Source: Acidovorax sp. NB1 (GTDB lineage: Bacteria; Pseudomonadota; Gammaproteobacteria; Burkholderiales; Burkholderiaceae_C). From it: a stretch of 64,000 nt of DNA. The stretch lies in assembly GCF_005405905.1 (NCBI RefSeq), contig NZ_BJHU01000009.1:124001-188000 (forward strand), in the 5' to 3' direction. The notes beneath the pieces are model-generated. The model made no database searches and was not told where the DNA came from. It worked only from the letters and a program-made list of their open reading frames with translations. The position numbers and the translations under genes were made by a program. Position 1 is the first letter of the stretch; the number at the start of each line of letters is the position of its first letter. Shown piece after piece: positions 27,575 to 36,026 of this stretch.

Positions 27575-28303
27575 TCAACTGGCTTCGGCCTGCGCGCGCC
27601 GCCTGCGCTCGCGGCTGTTGGCCAGGTGGGTGCGCATGGCGGCGCGGGCGGCGTCCGGGTCCTGGCCCACGATGGCGTCGTAGATGCTTTCGTGCTCGCC
27701 GTTGACCCGCCGCAGGTACTGCCGCCGCTCATCGTTGGCCGAATCCATCGCAGCCAGGCGTGCACGGGGGATGATCATGCTGCCCAGCGTGCCCATCAGC
27801 TCGGCGAAGTGGCTGTTTTGCGTGGCGCGGGCAATCTCCAGGTGGAACTGGAAGTCGGAGGCCACGGCATCACGCCCTGCGTCCACAGCGGCGGCCACGG
27901 CGTCGAGCGCCTCGCGCATGGTTTTCAGGTTGGCATCAGTGCGGCGCTGGGCGGCCAGGGCCGCCGCCTCAGTTTCGACGCCGATGCGCAGTTCCAGCAC
28001 TGCAATCACGTCGCGCAGGGTGCTGAACTGGTCGGGCGTGATTTTGAAGCCGGGCGCCTGGCCCAGGCCCAGCACAAAGGTGCCGATGCCGTGCCGTGTT
28101 TCCACCAGGCCCGAGGCCTGCAGCTTGGAAATCGCCTCGCGCACTACGGTGCGGCTGACGCTGAACTCGGCCATGATCGCCGCCTCGGTGGGCAGCTTGT
28201 CGCCCAGGGCCAGGCGGCCGTCCCGGATACGGTCTCCGAGGGACTCCACCAGTTCCAGGGCCAGGGTGCGGGGTTTGCGGCGAAGGGTGGTGTCGGTGGT
28301 CAT
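27575..28303 (-). CDS. FadR-type GntR family transcriptional regulator
   Basis: 242 residues. The N-terminal winged helix-turn-helix (about 8-75) has LALGDKLPTEAAIMAEFSVSRTVVREAISKLQASGLVETRHGIGTFV-type sequence; the C-terminal ligand-binding FCD domain (about 90-225) has HLEIARATQNSHFAELM. It probably represses uronate/aldarate genes until a pathway sugar acid binds. It is transcribed opposite to the uronate dehydrogenase gene with 125 bp between starts, where the operator GTTGTACGACAAC lies, and in the same direction as the aldehyde dehydrogenase downstream. The start at 28303 was chosen because the upstream codons lack homology. Confidence 0.92.
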   Translation of the reverse strand: MTTDTTLRRKPRTLALELVESLGDRIRDGRLALGDKLPTEAAIMAEFSVSRTVVREAISKLQASGLVETRHGIGTFVLGLGQAPGFKITPDQFSTLRDVIAVLELRIGVETEAAALAAQRRTDANLKTMREALDAVAAAVDAGRDAVASDFQFHLEIARATQNSHFAELMGTLGSMIIPRARLAAMDSANDERRQYLRRVNGEHESIYDAIVGQDPDAARAAMRTHLANSRERRRRAQAEAS

Positions 28304-28356
28304 TCTTGGTGTTATCCCTATGGGGCGCCGGGGGCAGAAGCAGTACATTGCATTCC

Positions 28357-28369
28357 GTTGTACGACAAC
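28357..28369. promoter_or_regulatory. Candidate GntR/FadR-family operator in the divergent promoter region
   Basis: GTTGTacgACAAC is a 13-bp palindrome that matches the T-n-G-T/A-C-n-A pattern of FadR-type sites. It lies between the GntR gene and the uronate dehydrogenase gene and shares its half-site with 27435-27454. Confidence 0.6.
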
Positions 28370-28428
28370 TGATGACGTTCAACGAATGTGCTGCCACTGT
28401 ACCAAGAACCTCTGCCTTTGTAACCGCC

Positions 28429-29247
28429 ATGCCTTGCCACCCGACGCCCCTCCGCTTTCAACGCCTGCTGCTGACCGGAGCTTCCGGAGGCCTGGGCCAG
28501 GAGCTGCGCACGCGGCTGAAGGCCTACTGCACGACCTTGCGCCTGTCGGACATCGCGAACCTGGGCGATGAGGGCGCGGGAGAGGAGTTGCGTCCTGCGC
28601 GCCTGGAAGATGCTGGCGCCGTGCTCAGCCTGCTGGAGGGGGTAGATGCCGTGGTGCACCTCGGGGGCGTGTCCACCGAACAGCCCTGGGAGCCGATCCT
28701 GCAGGCGAACATCGTCGGCGTCTACAACCTGTACGAAGCGGCGCGCAAGCAGGGCGTCAAGCGGGTGGTGTTTGCCAGCTCCAACCACGTCACGGGTTTT
28801 TATCGCCAGGACGAAGTCGTGGGCCTGCGCGACCCGGCGCGCCCCGACGGGCTGTATGGAGTCTCCAAGGCGTTTGGTGAAGACCTCTCGCGTTTTTATT
28901 TCGACCGCTACGGCATCGAGACCGTGTGCCTGCGCATCGGCTCGTCCTTCCCCGAGCCGCGCAACCGCCGCATGCTCGCTACCTGGATGAGCTATGACGA
29001 TCTGGAGCGCCTGGTGGTTGCCAGCCTGACCGCCCCGGTGGTGGGGCACAGCATCATTTATGGCATGGGCGACAACACCACCACCTGGTGGGACAACACC
29101 CTGGCGCGCCACGTCGGCTACCGTCCGCAGGACAGCTCCGAGCCCTTCCGCGCCAAGGTGGAAGCGGCTGACCCGCACCCCGACCTGGCCGATCCCGCCG
29201 TGATCTACCAGGGCGGGCCGTTCGTGCGGACCGGCCCTTTCGAATGA
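28429..29247 (+). CDS. udh: Uronate dehydrogenase
   Basis: 272 residues of the extended short-chain dehydrogenase fold. It has the nucleotide loop LLTGASGGLG, FASSNHVTGFY (S117/S118), the catalytic pair Y143 and K147 in YGVSK, and RIGSSFPEPRNRRM, which is highly similar to Pseudomonas Udh. It oxidises D-glucuronate or D-galacturonate with NAD+ to the aldarolactone, the first step of oxidative uronate degradation. ATG at 28429 is preferred although the frame is open further upstream. It begins the udh-dctPQM-lactonase-garD direction, 125 bp from the divergent GntR gene. Confidence 0.95.
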   Translation: MPCHPTPLRFQRLLLTGASGGLGQELRTRLKAYCTTLRLSDIANLGDEGAGEELRPARLEDAGAVLSLLEGVDAVVHLGGVSTEQPWEPILQANIVGVYNLYEAARKQGVKRVVFASSNHVTGFYRQDEVVGLRDPARPDGLYGVSKAFGEDLSRFYFDRYGIETVCLRIGSSFPEPRNRRMLATWMSYDDLERLVVASLTAPVVGHSIIYGMGDNTTTWWDNTLARHVGYRPQDSSEPFRAKVEAADPHPDLADPAVIYQGGPFVRTGPFE

Positions 29248-29311
29248 CACCAGCGTCGGGCTTTCCATCCATTCCTGCTTCACTCAAAAACCATTCCACC
29301 GGAGACACACC

Positions 29312-30301
29312 ATGACCTTTCGCCGATCCCTGCTGACCGCTTGCGCTACCGCCGTGGCCGCGATGGCCTTTCTTCCCGTTGCCGCCCAGGCCCAGTCCAT
29401 GGTGCTGAAGGCGGCCGACGTGCACCCCGCCGGCTACCCCAACGTGGTGGCGGTGGAAAACATGGGCAAGAAGCTCGAAGCTGCCACGCAGGGGCGCCTG
29501 AAGATCCAGACCTTCCCCGGTGGCGTGCTGGGTGGCGAGAAGGAAATGATCGAGCAGACGCAGTTCGGTGCCATCAACATCCTGCGCACCTCGCTCGGCC
29601 CGGTGGGCACGGTGGTGCCTGAGGTGAACGTGTTCAACATGCCCTTCGTGTTCCGCAGCCAGGACCACATGCGCGCGGTGATCGACGGTGCCATTGGCGA
29701 CGAGCTGCTGGCCAAGATCAGCGCATCGCCCGCCAAGCTGGTAGCCATCGGCTGGATGGATGGTGGCTCGCGCAGCCTGTACACCAAGAAGCCCGTGCGC
29801 AGCCCCGCCGACCTCAAGGGTCAGAAGGTGCGCATGATGGGCAACCCGCTGTTCGTGGACACCATGAATGCCATGGGCGGCAACGGCATCTCGATGGGTT
29901 ATGGCGAAGTGTTCACCGCGCTGCAGACTGGCGTGGTGGATGGCGCTGAAAACAATGCGCCCAGCTTCTTCACCAGCAACCACTACAGCACGGGGGCAAA
30001 GTTCTACACGCAGACCAACCATCTGATCATTCCCGAACTGCTGGTGGTCTCCAAGGTCACGTGGGACAAGCTCAGCAAGGACGACCAGGCCCTGCTCAAG
30101 AGGTTTGGCCGCGAGGCGCAGCTGGAGCAGCGCGCGCTGTGGGACAAGAGCGTGGAGGACTACACCGCCAAGCTCAGGGCAGCCGGTGTGGAGTTCATCA
30201 ACGTGGACACCAAGGCCTTCTATGACGCCACCGCCCCGGTGCGCGCCAAGTACGGCGCCAACTATGCGGACCTGATGAAGCGCATCGAGGCGGTGAAGTA
30301 A
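29312..30301 (+). CDS. dctP: TRAP transporter substrate-binding protein DctP
   Basis: 329 residues. The signal peptide (about 1-28) ends AAQAQS, followed by a DctP domain with GGVLGGEKEMIEQTQFG, VRMMGNPLFVDTMNAMG and TALQTGVVDGAENN. It binds the substrate in the periplasm and hands it to DctQM. The location directly after udh argues for a uronate or aldarate ligand. A GGAGAC ribosome site precedes the ATG. The gap to dctQ is 80 bp. Confidence 0.94.
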   Translation: MTFRRSLLTACATAVAAMAFLPVAAQAQSMVLKAADVHPAGYPNVVAVENMGKKLEAATQGRLKIQTFPGGVLGGEKEMIEQTQFGAINILRTSLGPVGTVVPEVNVFNMPFVFRSQDHMRAVIDGAIGDELLAKISASPAKLVAIGWMDGGSRSLYTKKPVRSPADLKGQKVRMMGNPLFVDTMNAMGGNGISMGYGEVFTALQTGVVDGAENNAPSFFTSNHYSTGAKFYTQTNHLIIPELLVVSKVTWDKLSKDDQALLKRFGREAQLEQRALWDKSVEDYTAKLRAAGVEFINVDTKAFYDATAPVRAKYGANYADLMKRIEAVK

Positions 30302-30381
30302 GCACTGGGTTTGCGTCTTGCGTGGGCGAACTCCTGGTGGGTTGCCTGCGCCTTTTTTCTTTGTCTTTCAGACCTGCTTGT

Positions 30382-30900
30382 ATGGACCACCCCTTTTTGC
30401 GCTGGATGGACCGGTTGTACCTGGCCACCATCTGGGCGGCCGGCACGGCCATCTTCTTCATGTCGCTGATCATCCCCTGGGGCGTGTTCAGCCGCTATGT
30501 GATGGGCACGGGCTCGCAGTGGCCCGAGCCCATTGCCATCCTGCTCATGATGGTGTTCACCTTCATCGGCGCTGCGGCGGCCTACCGTGCGGGCGGGCAC
30601 ATCGCCGTCAACATGCTCACCGAAAAATTGCCCGCCCTCCTGCAGCGGCTGCTGGCGGTGGTGGTGGATCTGCTCATGCTGGTCATCTGCGGCTTTGTGG
30701 CCTGGTATGGCACCAACCTATGCATTGAAACCTGGGGCCAGGGCATTGCCGAGCTGCCCTGGTTGCCCGTGGGCGCCACCTATGCGTCGCTGCCCATCGG
30801 TGCGGCCGTCACGCTGCTGTTCGTGCTGGAGAAGATGGTCTTCGGGCCGCAGAACCACCGGCGCATCGTGCGTTTTGAAGAACTGACGGAAGGCGCCTGA
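30382..30900 (+). CDS. dctQ: TRAP transporter small permease DctQ
   Basis: 172 residues with four hydrophobic helices (about 10-35, 48-68, 85-108, 130-150), as expected for DctQ. ATG at 30382, beginning MDHPFLRWMDRLYL, is favoured over an upstream in-frame start at 30322 that would add a non-conserved tail. It sits 2 bp before dctM and forms the membrane complex with it. Confidence 0.9.
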   Translation: MDHPFLRWMDRLYLATIWAAGTAIFFMSLIIPWGVFSRYVMGTGSQWPEPIAILLMMVFTFIGAAAAYRAGGHIAVNMLTEKLPALLQRLLAVVVDLLMLVICGFVAWYGTNLCIETWGQGIAELPWLPVGATYASLPIGAAVTLLFVLEKMVFGPQNHRRIVRFEELTEGA

Positions 30901-30902
30901 TC

Positions 30903-32186
30903 ATGGATACCTTGGTACTGCTGGGCACTTTCTTTGTGCTCATGATGATCGGTGTGCCGATCGCCTATTCGCTGGGGCTGTCGGCCCTGGCGGGCGCGTT
31001 GTGGATCGATCTGCCGCTGGACGCGGTGATGATCCAGGTGGCCTCGGGCGTCAACAAGTTTTCGCTGCTGGCCATTCCATTTTTTGTGCTGGCGGGCGCC
31101 ATCATGGCCGAGGGCGGCATGGCGCGGCGTCTGGTGGCCTTTGCGGGTGTGCTGGTAGGCTTCATCCGGGGTGGGCTGTCGCTGGTCAACATCCTGGCGT
31201 CCACCTTCTTTGGCGCCATCTCTGGTTCGTCGGTGGCGGATACCGCGTCCATCGGTTCGGTGCTGATCCCCGAGATGGAAAAGAAAGGCTACCCCCGCCC
31301 CTTCGCTACAGCCGTGACCGTGAGCGGTTCGGTGCAGGCCATCCTGATTCCGCCCAGCCACAACGCCGTGCTGTATTCGCTGGCGGCAGGTGGCACGGTG
31401 TCGATTGCCGCGCTGTTCATGGCCGGTGTGCTGCCGGGGCTGCTCATGGGCCTCACGCTGGCGGGACTGTGCCTGTTCACCGCGCACCGTGAGGGCTACC
31501 CCAAGGGCGAGGTGATCCCGCTCAAGCAGGCGCTCAATATCTGTGTGGAGGCGCTGTGGGGCCTGATGACCATGGTCATCATCCTGGGTGGCATCCTGTC
31601 GGGCGTCTTCACGGCCAACGAGTCGGCGTCGATCGCAGTGGTGTGGGCGTTTTTCGTGACCATGTTTGTCTACCGCGACTACAAGTGGCGCGACCTGCCC
31701 AAGCTGGTGCACCGCACCGTCAAGACCGTCACGGTGGTGATGATCCTCATCGGGTTTGCGGCAGCCTTTGGCTATCTCATGACCATGATGATGATCCCGA
31801 TGAAGGTCACGGCCTTCCTCACCAGCCTGTCTGACAACAAATACGTCATCCTCGCCATGATCAACATCATGCTGCTGTTGCTGGGCTGCCTGATGGACAT
31901 GTCGCCACTGATCCTGATTCTCACCCCCATCCTGCTGCCCGTGGTCAAGATGCTGGGTGTGGACCCGGTGCACTTCGGCATGATCATGATGGTGAACCTG
32001 GGCATCGGCCTCATCACGCCGCCAGTGGGTACGGTACTCTTCACCGGGGCGGCGGTGGCCAAGCTGCCGCTGGGCATCGTGACCAAGGCCATGATGCCGT
32101 TCTTTGTGGCGCTGTTTGTGGTGTTGCTGATGGTGACCTACGTGCCCGCGATTTCGCTGTGGCTGCCCCGTGCGATGGGGTTGTGA
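30903..32186 (+). CDS. dctM: TRAP transporter large permease DctM
   Basis: 427 residues with about 12 transmembrane segments. Typical DctM signatures are IPFFVLAGAIMAEGGMARRL, STFFGAISGSSVADTASIGSVLIPEM and a C-terminal MNLGIGLITPPVGTVLF-like run. It drives sodium-coupled uptake with DctP and DctQ. It is 2 bp from dctQ. A 152-bp gap downstream contains a repeat-like hairpin sequence before the lactonase gene. Confidence 0.95.
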   Translation: MDTLVLLGTFFVLMMIGVPIAYSLGLSALAGALWIDLPLDAVMIQVASGVNKFSLLAIPFFVLAGAIMAEGGMARRLVAFAGVLVGFIRGGLSLVNILASTFFGAISGSSVADTASIGSVLIPEMEKKGYPRPFATAVTVSGSVQAILIPPSHNAVLYSLAAGGTVSIAALFMAGVLPGLLMGLTLAGLCLFTAHREGYPKGEVIPLKQALNICVEALWGLMTMVIILGGILSGVFTANESASIAVVWAFFVTMFVYRDYKWRDLPKLVHRTVKTVTVVMILIGFAAAFGYLMTMMMIPMKVTAFLTSLSDNKYVILAMINIMLLLLGCLMDMSPLILILTPILLPVVKMLGVDPVHFGMIMMVNLGIGLITPPVGTVLFTGAAVAKLPLGIVTKAMMPFFVALFVVLLMVTYVPAISLWLPRAMGL

Positions 32187-32194
32187 AGAAATGA

Positions 32195-32295
32195 AGTACC
32201 CCCTGAGTCGCCTTCACCGCCTTCCTCCACAAGGGGGACGACGCCCCGACTGCAGGGCGACCCTTGCTCTGCGTCCCTGGCCTGGTCCCTGCTCG
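32195..32295. repeat. Probable dispersed GC-rich intergenic repeat
   Basis: AAGTACCCCCTGAGTCGCCT, then CCTTCCTCCACAAGGGGGACGAC; CCCCCT (32200-32205) and AGGGGG (32233-32238) form an inverted repeat, followed by GCAGGGCGACCCTTGC. I recognise this wording as a common intergenic sequence in Comamonadaceae genomes, but only one copy is in the window. Confidence 0.5.
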
Positions 32296-32338
32296 TCCCA
32301 TCGGCCGTGGGTAGTGGGCAGCTCCGAGGTGCACTGAA

Positions 32339-33385
32339 ATGGTTACACGCTCGATGGCCGCCGATACCTTGGTATTTGTCTCCTGCGCTGACAGTGGCGA
32401 ACTGCATGTACTTCACCTGGACTCTGGCACGGGGCAGTTGCGCACCGAGCAGATCCTGGCGCTGGGCGGGCAGCTTATGCCCATGGCGCTCAGCCCGGAC
32501 GGCACCCGCCTGTATGTGGCGCGCCGCAGCGACCCGCTGGCCGTGGTCACCCTGTCGGTGGATGCACGCGCGGGCCGCGCTGAGGTGTTGGGCGAGGCCC
32601 CTTTGCCCGCCAGCATGGCCCATGTGGCGACCGATGGCACGGGGCGCTGGTTGTTGAGTGCGTCCTACGGCGCCGACCTGGTCGCAGTGCAGGCTATTGC
32701 GGATGATGGTGCGGTCGTGGCAGCGGGTGATGCTCGCACCTACGCCATGGGTCGCCATGCCCACAGCGCCTTGGCCAGCCCCGGCAATGGCTTTGTGCTG
32801 GCGGCCTCGCTGGGGGGCGGGCAGTTGCATCGCTACCGTTTTGACGCTGCCAAGGGCGCGCTGCAGCCCACCGACCCTGCCGTGTTCGCCTTGCCGACGG
32901 GCACAGGCCCCCGGCACCTGCGGTTCAATGCGCAGGGCGACCGCATCTACCTGCTGGGTGAATTGGATGCCTGCGTGCATGTGCTGGCCTGGGACGAAGC
33001 CAGCGGCGGCCTGCAGCTGCTGCAAAGCCTGCCGACATTGCCACCGGGCTTTGCAGGCCCCGCATGGGGCGCAGACCTACATCTGAGCCCGGATGGCCGC
33101 TGGCTTTACACCAGCGAACGCAACAGCCACACCCTGGCCGGGTTTGCCGTCGATGCGGCCACGGGCCTGCTGGCCCCCATGGGCCATTGGTCCACGCAAC
33201 TGCAGCCCCGGGGCTTTGCCATCACTCCGGACGGGCGCCACCTGATTGCCGCAGGCCAGATCAGCCACCGTGTGGGTGTGCACTTGATCGCGCCTGGCAG
33301 CGGTGCCCTGACCCAGATGGCCGAGCACGATGTGGGGCTCAACCCGAACTGGATTACCGTGCTGCCCATGCAGCCTGATGCCTGA
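32339..33385 (+). CDS. Seven-bladed beta-propeller lactonase (6-phosphogluconolactonase family)
   Basis: 348 residues with repeated propeller strands such as GTRLYVARR, MAHVATDGTGRWLLSASY, GPRHLRFNAQGDRIYLLGEL and DLHLSPDGRWLYTSER. In this setting it probably hydrolyses the aldarolactone made by uronate dehydrogenase to the open aldarate; no enzyme assay can be inferred from sequence. No signal peptide is visible, so it is cytoplasmic. GAGG lies upstream of the ATG. The next gene is galactarate dehydratase, 41 bp away. Confidence 0.85.
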   Translation: MVTRSMAADTLVFVSCADSGELHVLHLDSGTGQLRTEQILALGGQLMPMALSPDGTRLYVARRSDPLAVVTLSVDARAGRAEVLGEAPLPASMAHVATDGTGRWLLSASYGADLVAVQAIADDGAVVAAGDARTYAMGRHAHSALASPGNGFVLAASLGGGQLHRYRFDAAKGALQPTDPAVFALPTGTGPRHLRFNAQGDRIYLLGELDACVHVLAWDEASGGLQLLQSLPTLPPGFAGPAWGADLHLSPDGRWLYTSERNSHTLAGFAVDAATGLLAPMGHWSTQLQPRGFAITPDGRHLIAAGQISHRVGVHLIAPGSGALTQMAEHDVGLNPNWITVLPMQPDA

Positions 33386-33426
33386 TACCTACTGAGATTG
33401 CATAAATTGACGAGACCGCGCCACCG

Positions 33427-35004
33427 ATGAAACGACCCGCCCTCACCATCAGCATGCACCCGGATGACAACGTCGCCATCGTCGCCAACGACGGTGGCCT
33501 GCCTGCCGGCACCGTGCTGCCGCAGGGCGTGCCTGGCGCGGGCATTGCGCTGCGAGACAAGGTGCCGCAGGGCCACAAGGTGGCGCTGGCGGACATCCCC
33601 GAAGGCGGTGTGGTGCGCCGCTACAACGTGCCCATCGGCTACGCGCTCAAGGACATCGCGGCCGGCAGCTGGGTGCACGAGCGCCTGCTGCAGATGCCCT
33701 CGGCCCGCGCGCTGGAGGGCTTGCCCATGGCCACGGTCAAGCCTCCGGTGCTGGAGCCTTTGACCGGCTACACCTTCGAGGGCTACCGCAACGCCGACGG
33801 CTCGGTGGGCACGCGCAACATCCTGGCGATCACCACCACGGTGCAGTGCGTGGCCGGTGTGGTGGCGCAGGCCGTGCGCCGCATCAAGACCGAGCTGCTG
33901 CCGCAGTACCCGAATGTCGATGATGTGATCGGCCTGGAACACACCTACGGCTGTGGCGTGGCCATCGACGCGCCCGACGCGGTCATTCCCATCCGCACGC
34001 TCAAACACATCAGCCTGAACCCCAACTTCGGCGGCGAGGTCATGGTGGTGAGCCTGGGCTGCGAAAAGCTGCAGCCCGATCGCCTGCTGCCCCCGGGCAG
34101 TTTCCCCATCACCGACGAGCGCGATGCCGCGCTGGGCCCCGAGACCGTGTGCCTGCAGGCCGACCACCATGTGGGCTTCATGTCGATGCTGGACGACATC
34201 CTGCAAAGCGCCAGGCCCCACCTGGAACGCCTGAACGCCCGCCGCCGCGAGACCATCCCCGCCAGCGAGCTGGTACTGGGTGTGCAGTGCGGTGGCAGCG
34301 ACGCGTTCTCGGGCGTCACCGCCAACCCGGCCGTGGGCTTCTGCGCCGACCTGCTTGTGCGCGCGGGCGCCACCGTGATGTTCAGCGAGAACACCGAGGT
34401 GCGCGACGCCGTGGAGCAGCTCACCAGCCGCGCTGCCACCGCCGAAGTGGCCGACTCCATCGTGCGCGAACTGGGCTGGTACGACCGCTACCTGGACCGC
34501 GGCCGCGTGGACCGTGCGGCCAACACCACGCCGGGCAACAAGGCGGGCGGGCTGTCGAACATTGCCGAAAAGGCCATGGGCTCCATCATCAAGAGCGGCA
34601 CCGCGCCCATTGCGCACGTGCTGGCCCCTGGCGAGAAGCTGCGCCGCGACCAGCGTGGCCTGGTGTATGCCGCCACGCCCGCCAGCGACTTCATCTGCGG
34701 CACGCTGCAACTGGCCGCGGGCATGAACCTGCACGTGTTCACCACCGGCCGTGGCACGCCCTACGGCCTGGCCGAATGCCCCGTGGTCAAGGTCGCTACG
34801 CGTAGCGACTTGGCGCGCCGCTGGCACGACTTGATGGACATCAACGCCGGCAAGATCGCTGATGGCGAAGCCACCATCGAAGACCTGGGTTGGGAGATGT
34901 TCCACCTGCTGCTCGACGTGGCCAGCGGCCGCAAGAAGACCTGGGCGGAGCAGTGGAAGCTGCACAACGCGCTGGTGCTGTTCAACCCGGCGCCGGTGAC
35001 CTGA
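33427..35004 (+). CDS. garD: Galactarate dehydratase
   Basis: 525 residues of the UxaA/GarD family. It has an N-terminal SAF domain (about 10-90, [20 protein letters not shown]) and a C-terminal catalytic region with [53 protein letters not shown] and TGRGTPYG. It dehydrates meso-galactarate to 5-dehydro-4-deoxy-D-glucarate in an iron-dependent reaction. It shares strand and spacing with the lactonase and would be the third step of galacturonate oxidation. An inverted repeat follows the stop. Confidence 0.94.
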   Translation: MKRPALTISMHPDDNVAIVANDGGLPAGTVLPQGVPGAGIALRDKVPQGHKVALADIPEGGVVRRYNVPIGYALKDIAAGSWVHERLLQMPSARALEGLPMATVKPPVLEPLTGYTFEGYRNADGSVGTRNILAITTTVQCVAGVVAQAVRRIKTELLPQYPNVDDVIGLEHTYGCGVAIDAPDAVIPIRTLKHISLNPNFGGEVMVVSLGCEKLQPDRLLPPGSFPITDERDAALGPETVCLQADHHVGFMSMLDDILQSARPHLERLNARRRETIPASELVLGVQCGGSDAFSGVTANPAVGFCADLLVRAGATVMFSENTEVRDAVEQLTSRAATAEVADSIVRELGWYDRYLDRGRVDRAANTTPGNKAGGLSNIAEKAMGSIIKSGTAPIAHVLAPGEKLRRDQRGLVYAATPASDFICGTLQLAAGMNLHVFTTGRGTPYGLAECPVVKVATRSDLARRWHDLMDINAGKIADGEATIEDLGWEMFHLLLDVASGRKKTWAEQWKLHNALVLFNPAPVT

Positions 35005-35040
35005 AATTTGCGGGGCCACAGCCCCTTGTGTTTCCCCTCC

Positions 35041-35066
35041 AACAGCCCTTGCCTGCAAGGGCTGTT
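35041..35066 (+). terminator. Hairpin after garD, terminator-like
   Basis: 10-bp perfect stem AACAGCCCTT/AAGGGCTGTT (35041-35050 and 35057-35066) with a 6-nt loop. The following GTCCTTG is T-poor, so termination may be partial and some read-through into the EamA gene is possible. Confidence 0.55.
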
Positions 35067-35087
35067 GTCCTTGAAAGACCGCTTCGC

Positions 35088-36017
35088 ATGGGATCTTCTC
35101 GTTTTTCTGACCGCAAGGTCGTGGTGGCGCTGGCGCTGCTGTGCTGTCTGCTCTGGGGAAGCTCGTACCCCGCCATCAAGACCGGGTACGCCTGGTTCGG
35201 CATCTCACGCAATGACATCCCCACGCAGCTGGTGTTTGCGGGCTGGCGGTTTCTGGGCGCAGGGCTGATCCTGCTGTCCTGGGCCGTGGCCACGCGCAAA
35301 GCCATCTGGGGCCTGGGGCCTGGGGCCGGGCGCCAGCTGGTGGTGCTGGGCCTGGCGCAGACCACGCTGCAGTACGTTTTCTTCTACGTGGGCCTGGCGC
35401 ACACCACGGGCGTCAAGGGTTCGATCATGAACGCCACGGGCACCTTTTTCAGCGTGCTGCTGGCGCACTGGGTCTATCACAACGACCGGCTGAGCCATGC
35501 CAAGCTGTGGGGCTGCCTGGTGGGCTTTGCGGGCGTGATGGTGGTGAACCTGGGGCGTGGCACGCTGGACCTGGACTTCACGCTGCTGGGCGAGGGCTTC
35601 GTTGTCATCGCTGCGTTGGTGCTGGCTGCCGCCAGCATCTACGGCAAGCAGGTGTCACAGCGCATGGACTCGGTAGTGATGACGGGCTGGCAGCTGGGAC
35701 TGGGCGGCGTGGCGCTGCTGGCCATCGGCTGGGCGCTGGGGGGCTCGCTCACGGGTTTCACCGCGGGCTCGACCGTGCTGCTGGTGTATCTGGCGCTGCT
35801 GTCGTCGGCCGCTTTTTCGCTGTGGAGCATTTTGCTCAAGCACAACCGGGTGAGTCAGGTCACGGTGTTCAACTTCACCGTGCCGATCTTCGGCGCGGCG
35901 TTGTCGGCGCTGTTTTTGGGCGAGGCACTGTGGGAGTGGAAAAACCTGCTGGCCCTGGTGCTGGTGTGTGTGGGCATCTGGCTGGTCACGCGCGATACGG
36001 CCAGCGCCACCAAATAG
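35088..36017 (+). CDS. EamA/DMT-superfamily transporter
   Basis: 309 residues with about ten transmembrane helices in two EamA repeats (LALLCCLLWGSSYPAIKTGY at the start, LYLALLSSAAFSLWSILLKHNRVS-like run in the second half). The substrate is unknown; family members export metabolites or amino acids. It lies between galactarate dehydratase and an aldose epimerase, 9 bp before the latter, so a role with sugars or sugar acids is possible but unproven. ATG at 35088 directly precedes the first helix. Confidence 0.9.
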   Translation: MGSSRFSDRKVVVALALLCCLLWGSSYPAIKTGYAWFGISRNDIPTQLVFAGWRFLGAGLILLSWAVATRKAIWGLGPGAGRQLVVLGLAQTTLQYVFFYVGLAHTTGVKGSIMNATGTFFSVLLAHWVYHNDRLSHAKLWGCLVGFAGVMVVNLGRGTLDLDFTLLGEGFVVIAALVLAAASIYGKQVSQRMDSVVMTGWQLGLGGVALLAIGWALGGSLTGFTAGSTVLLVYLALLSSAAFSLWSILLKHNRVSQVTVFNFTVPIFGAALSALFLGEALWEWKNLLALVLVCVGIWLVTRDTASATK

Positions 36018-36026
36018 ACTCGGCCC

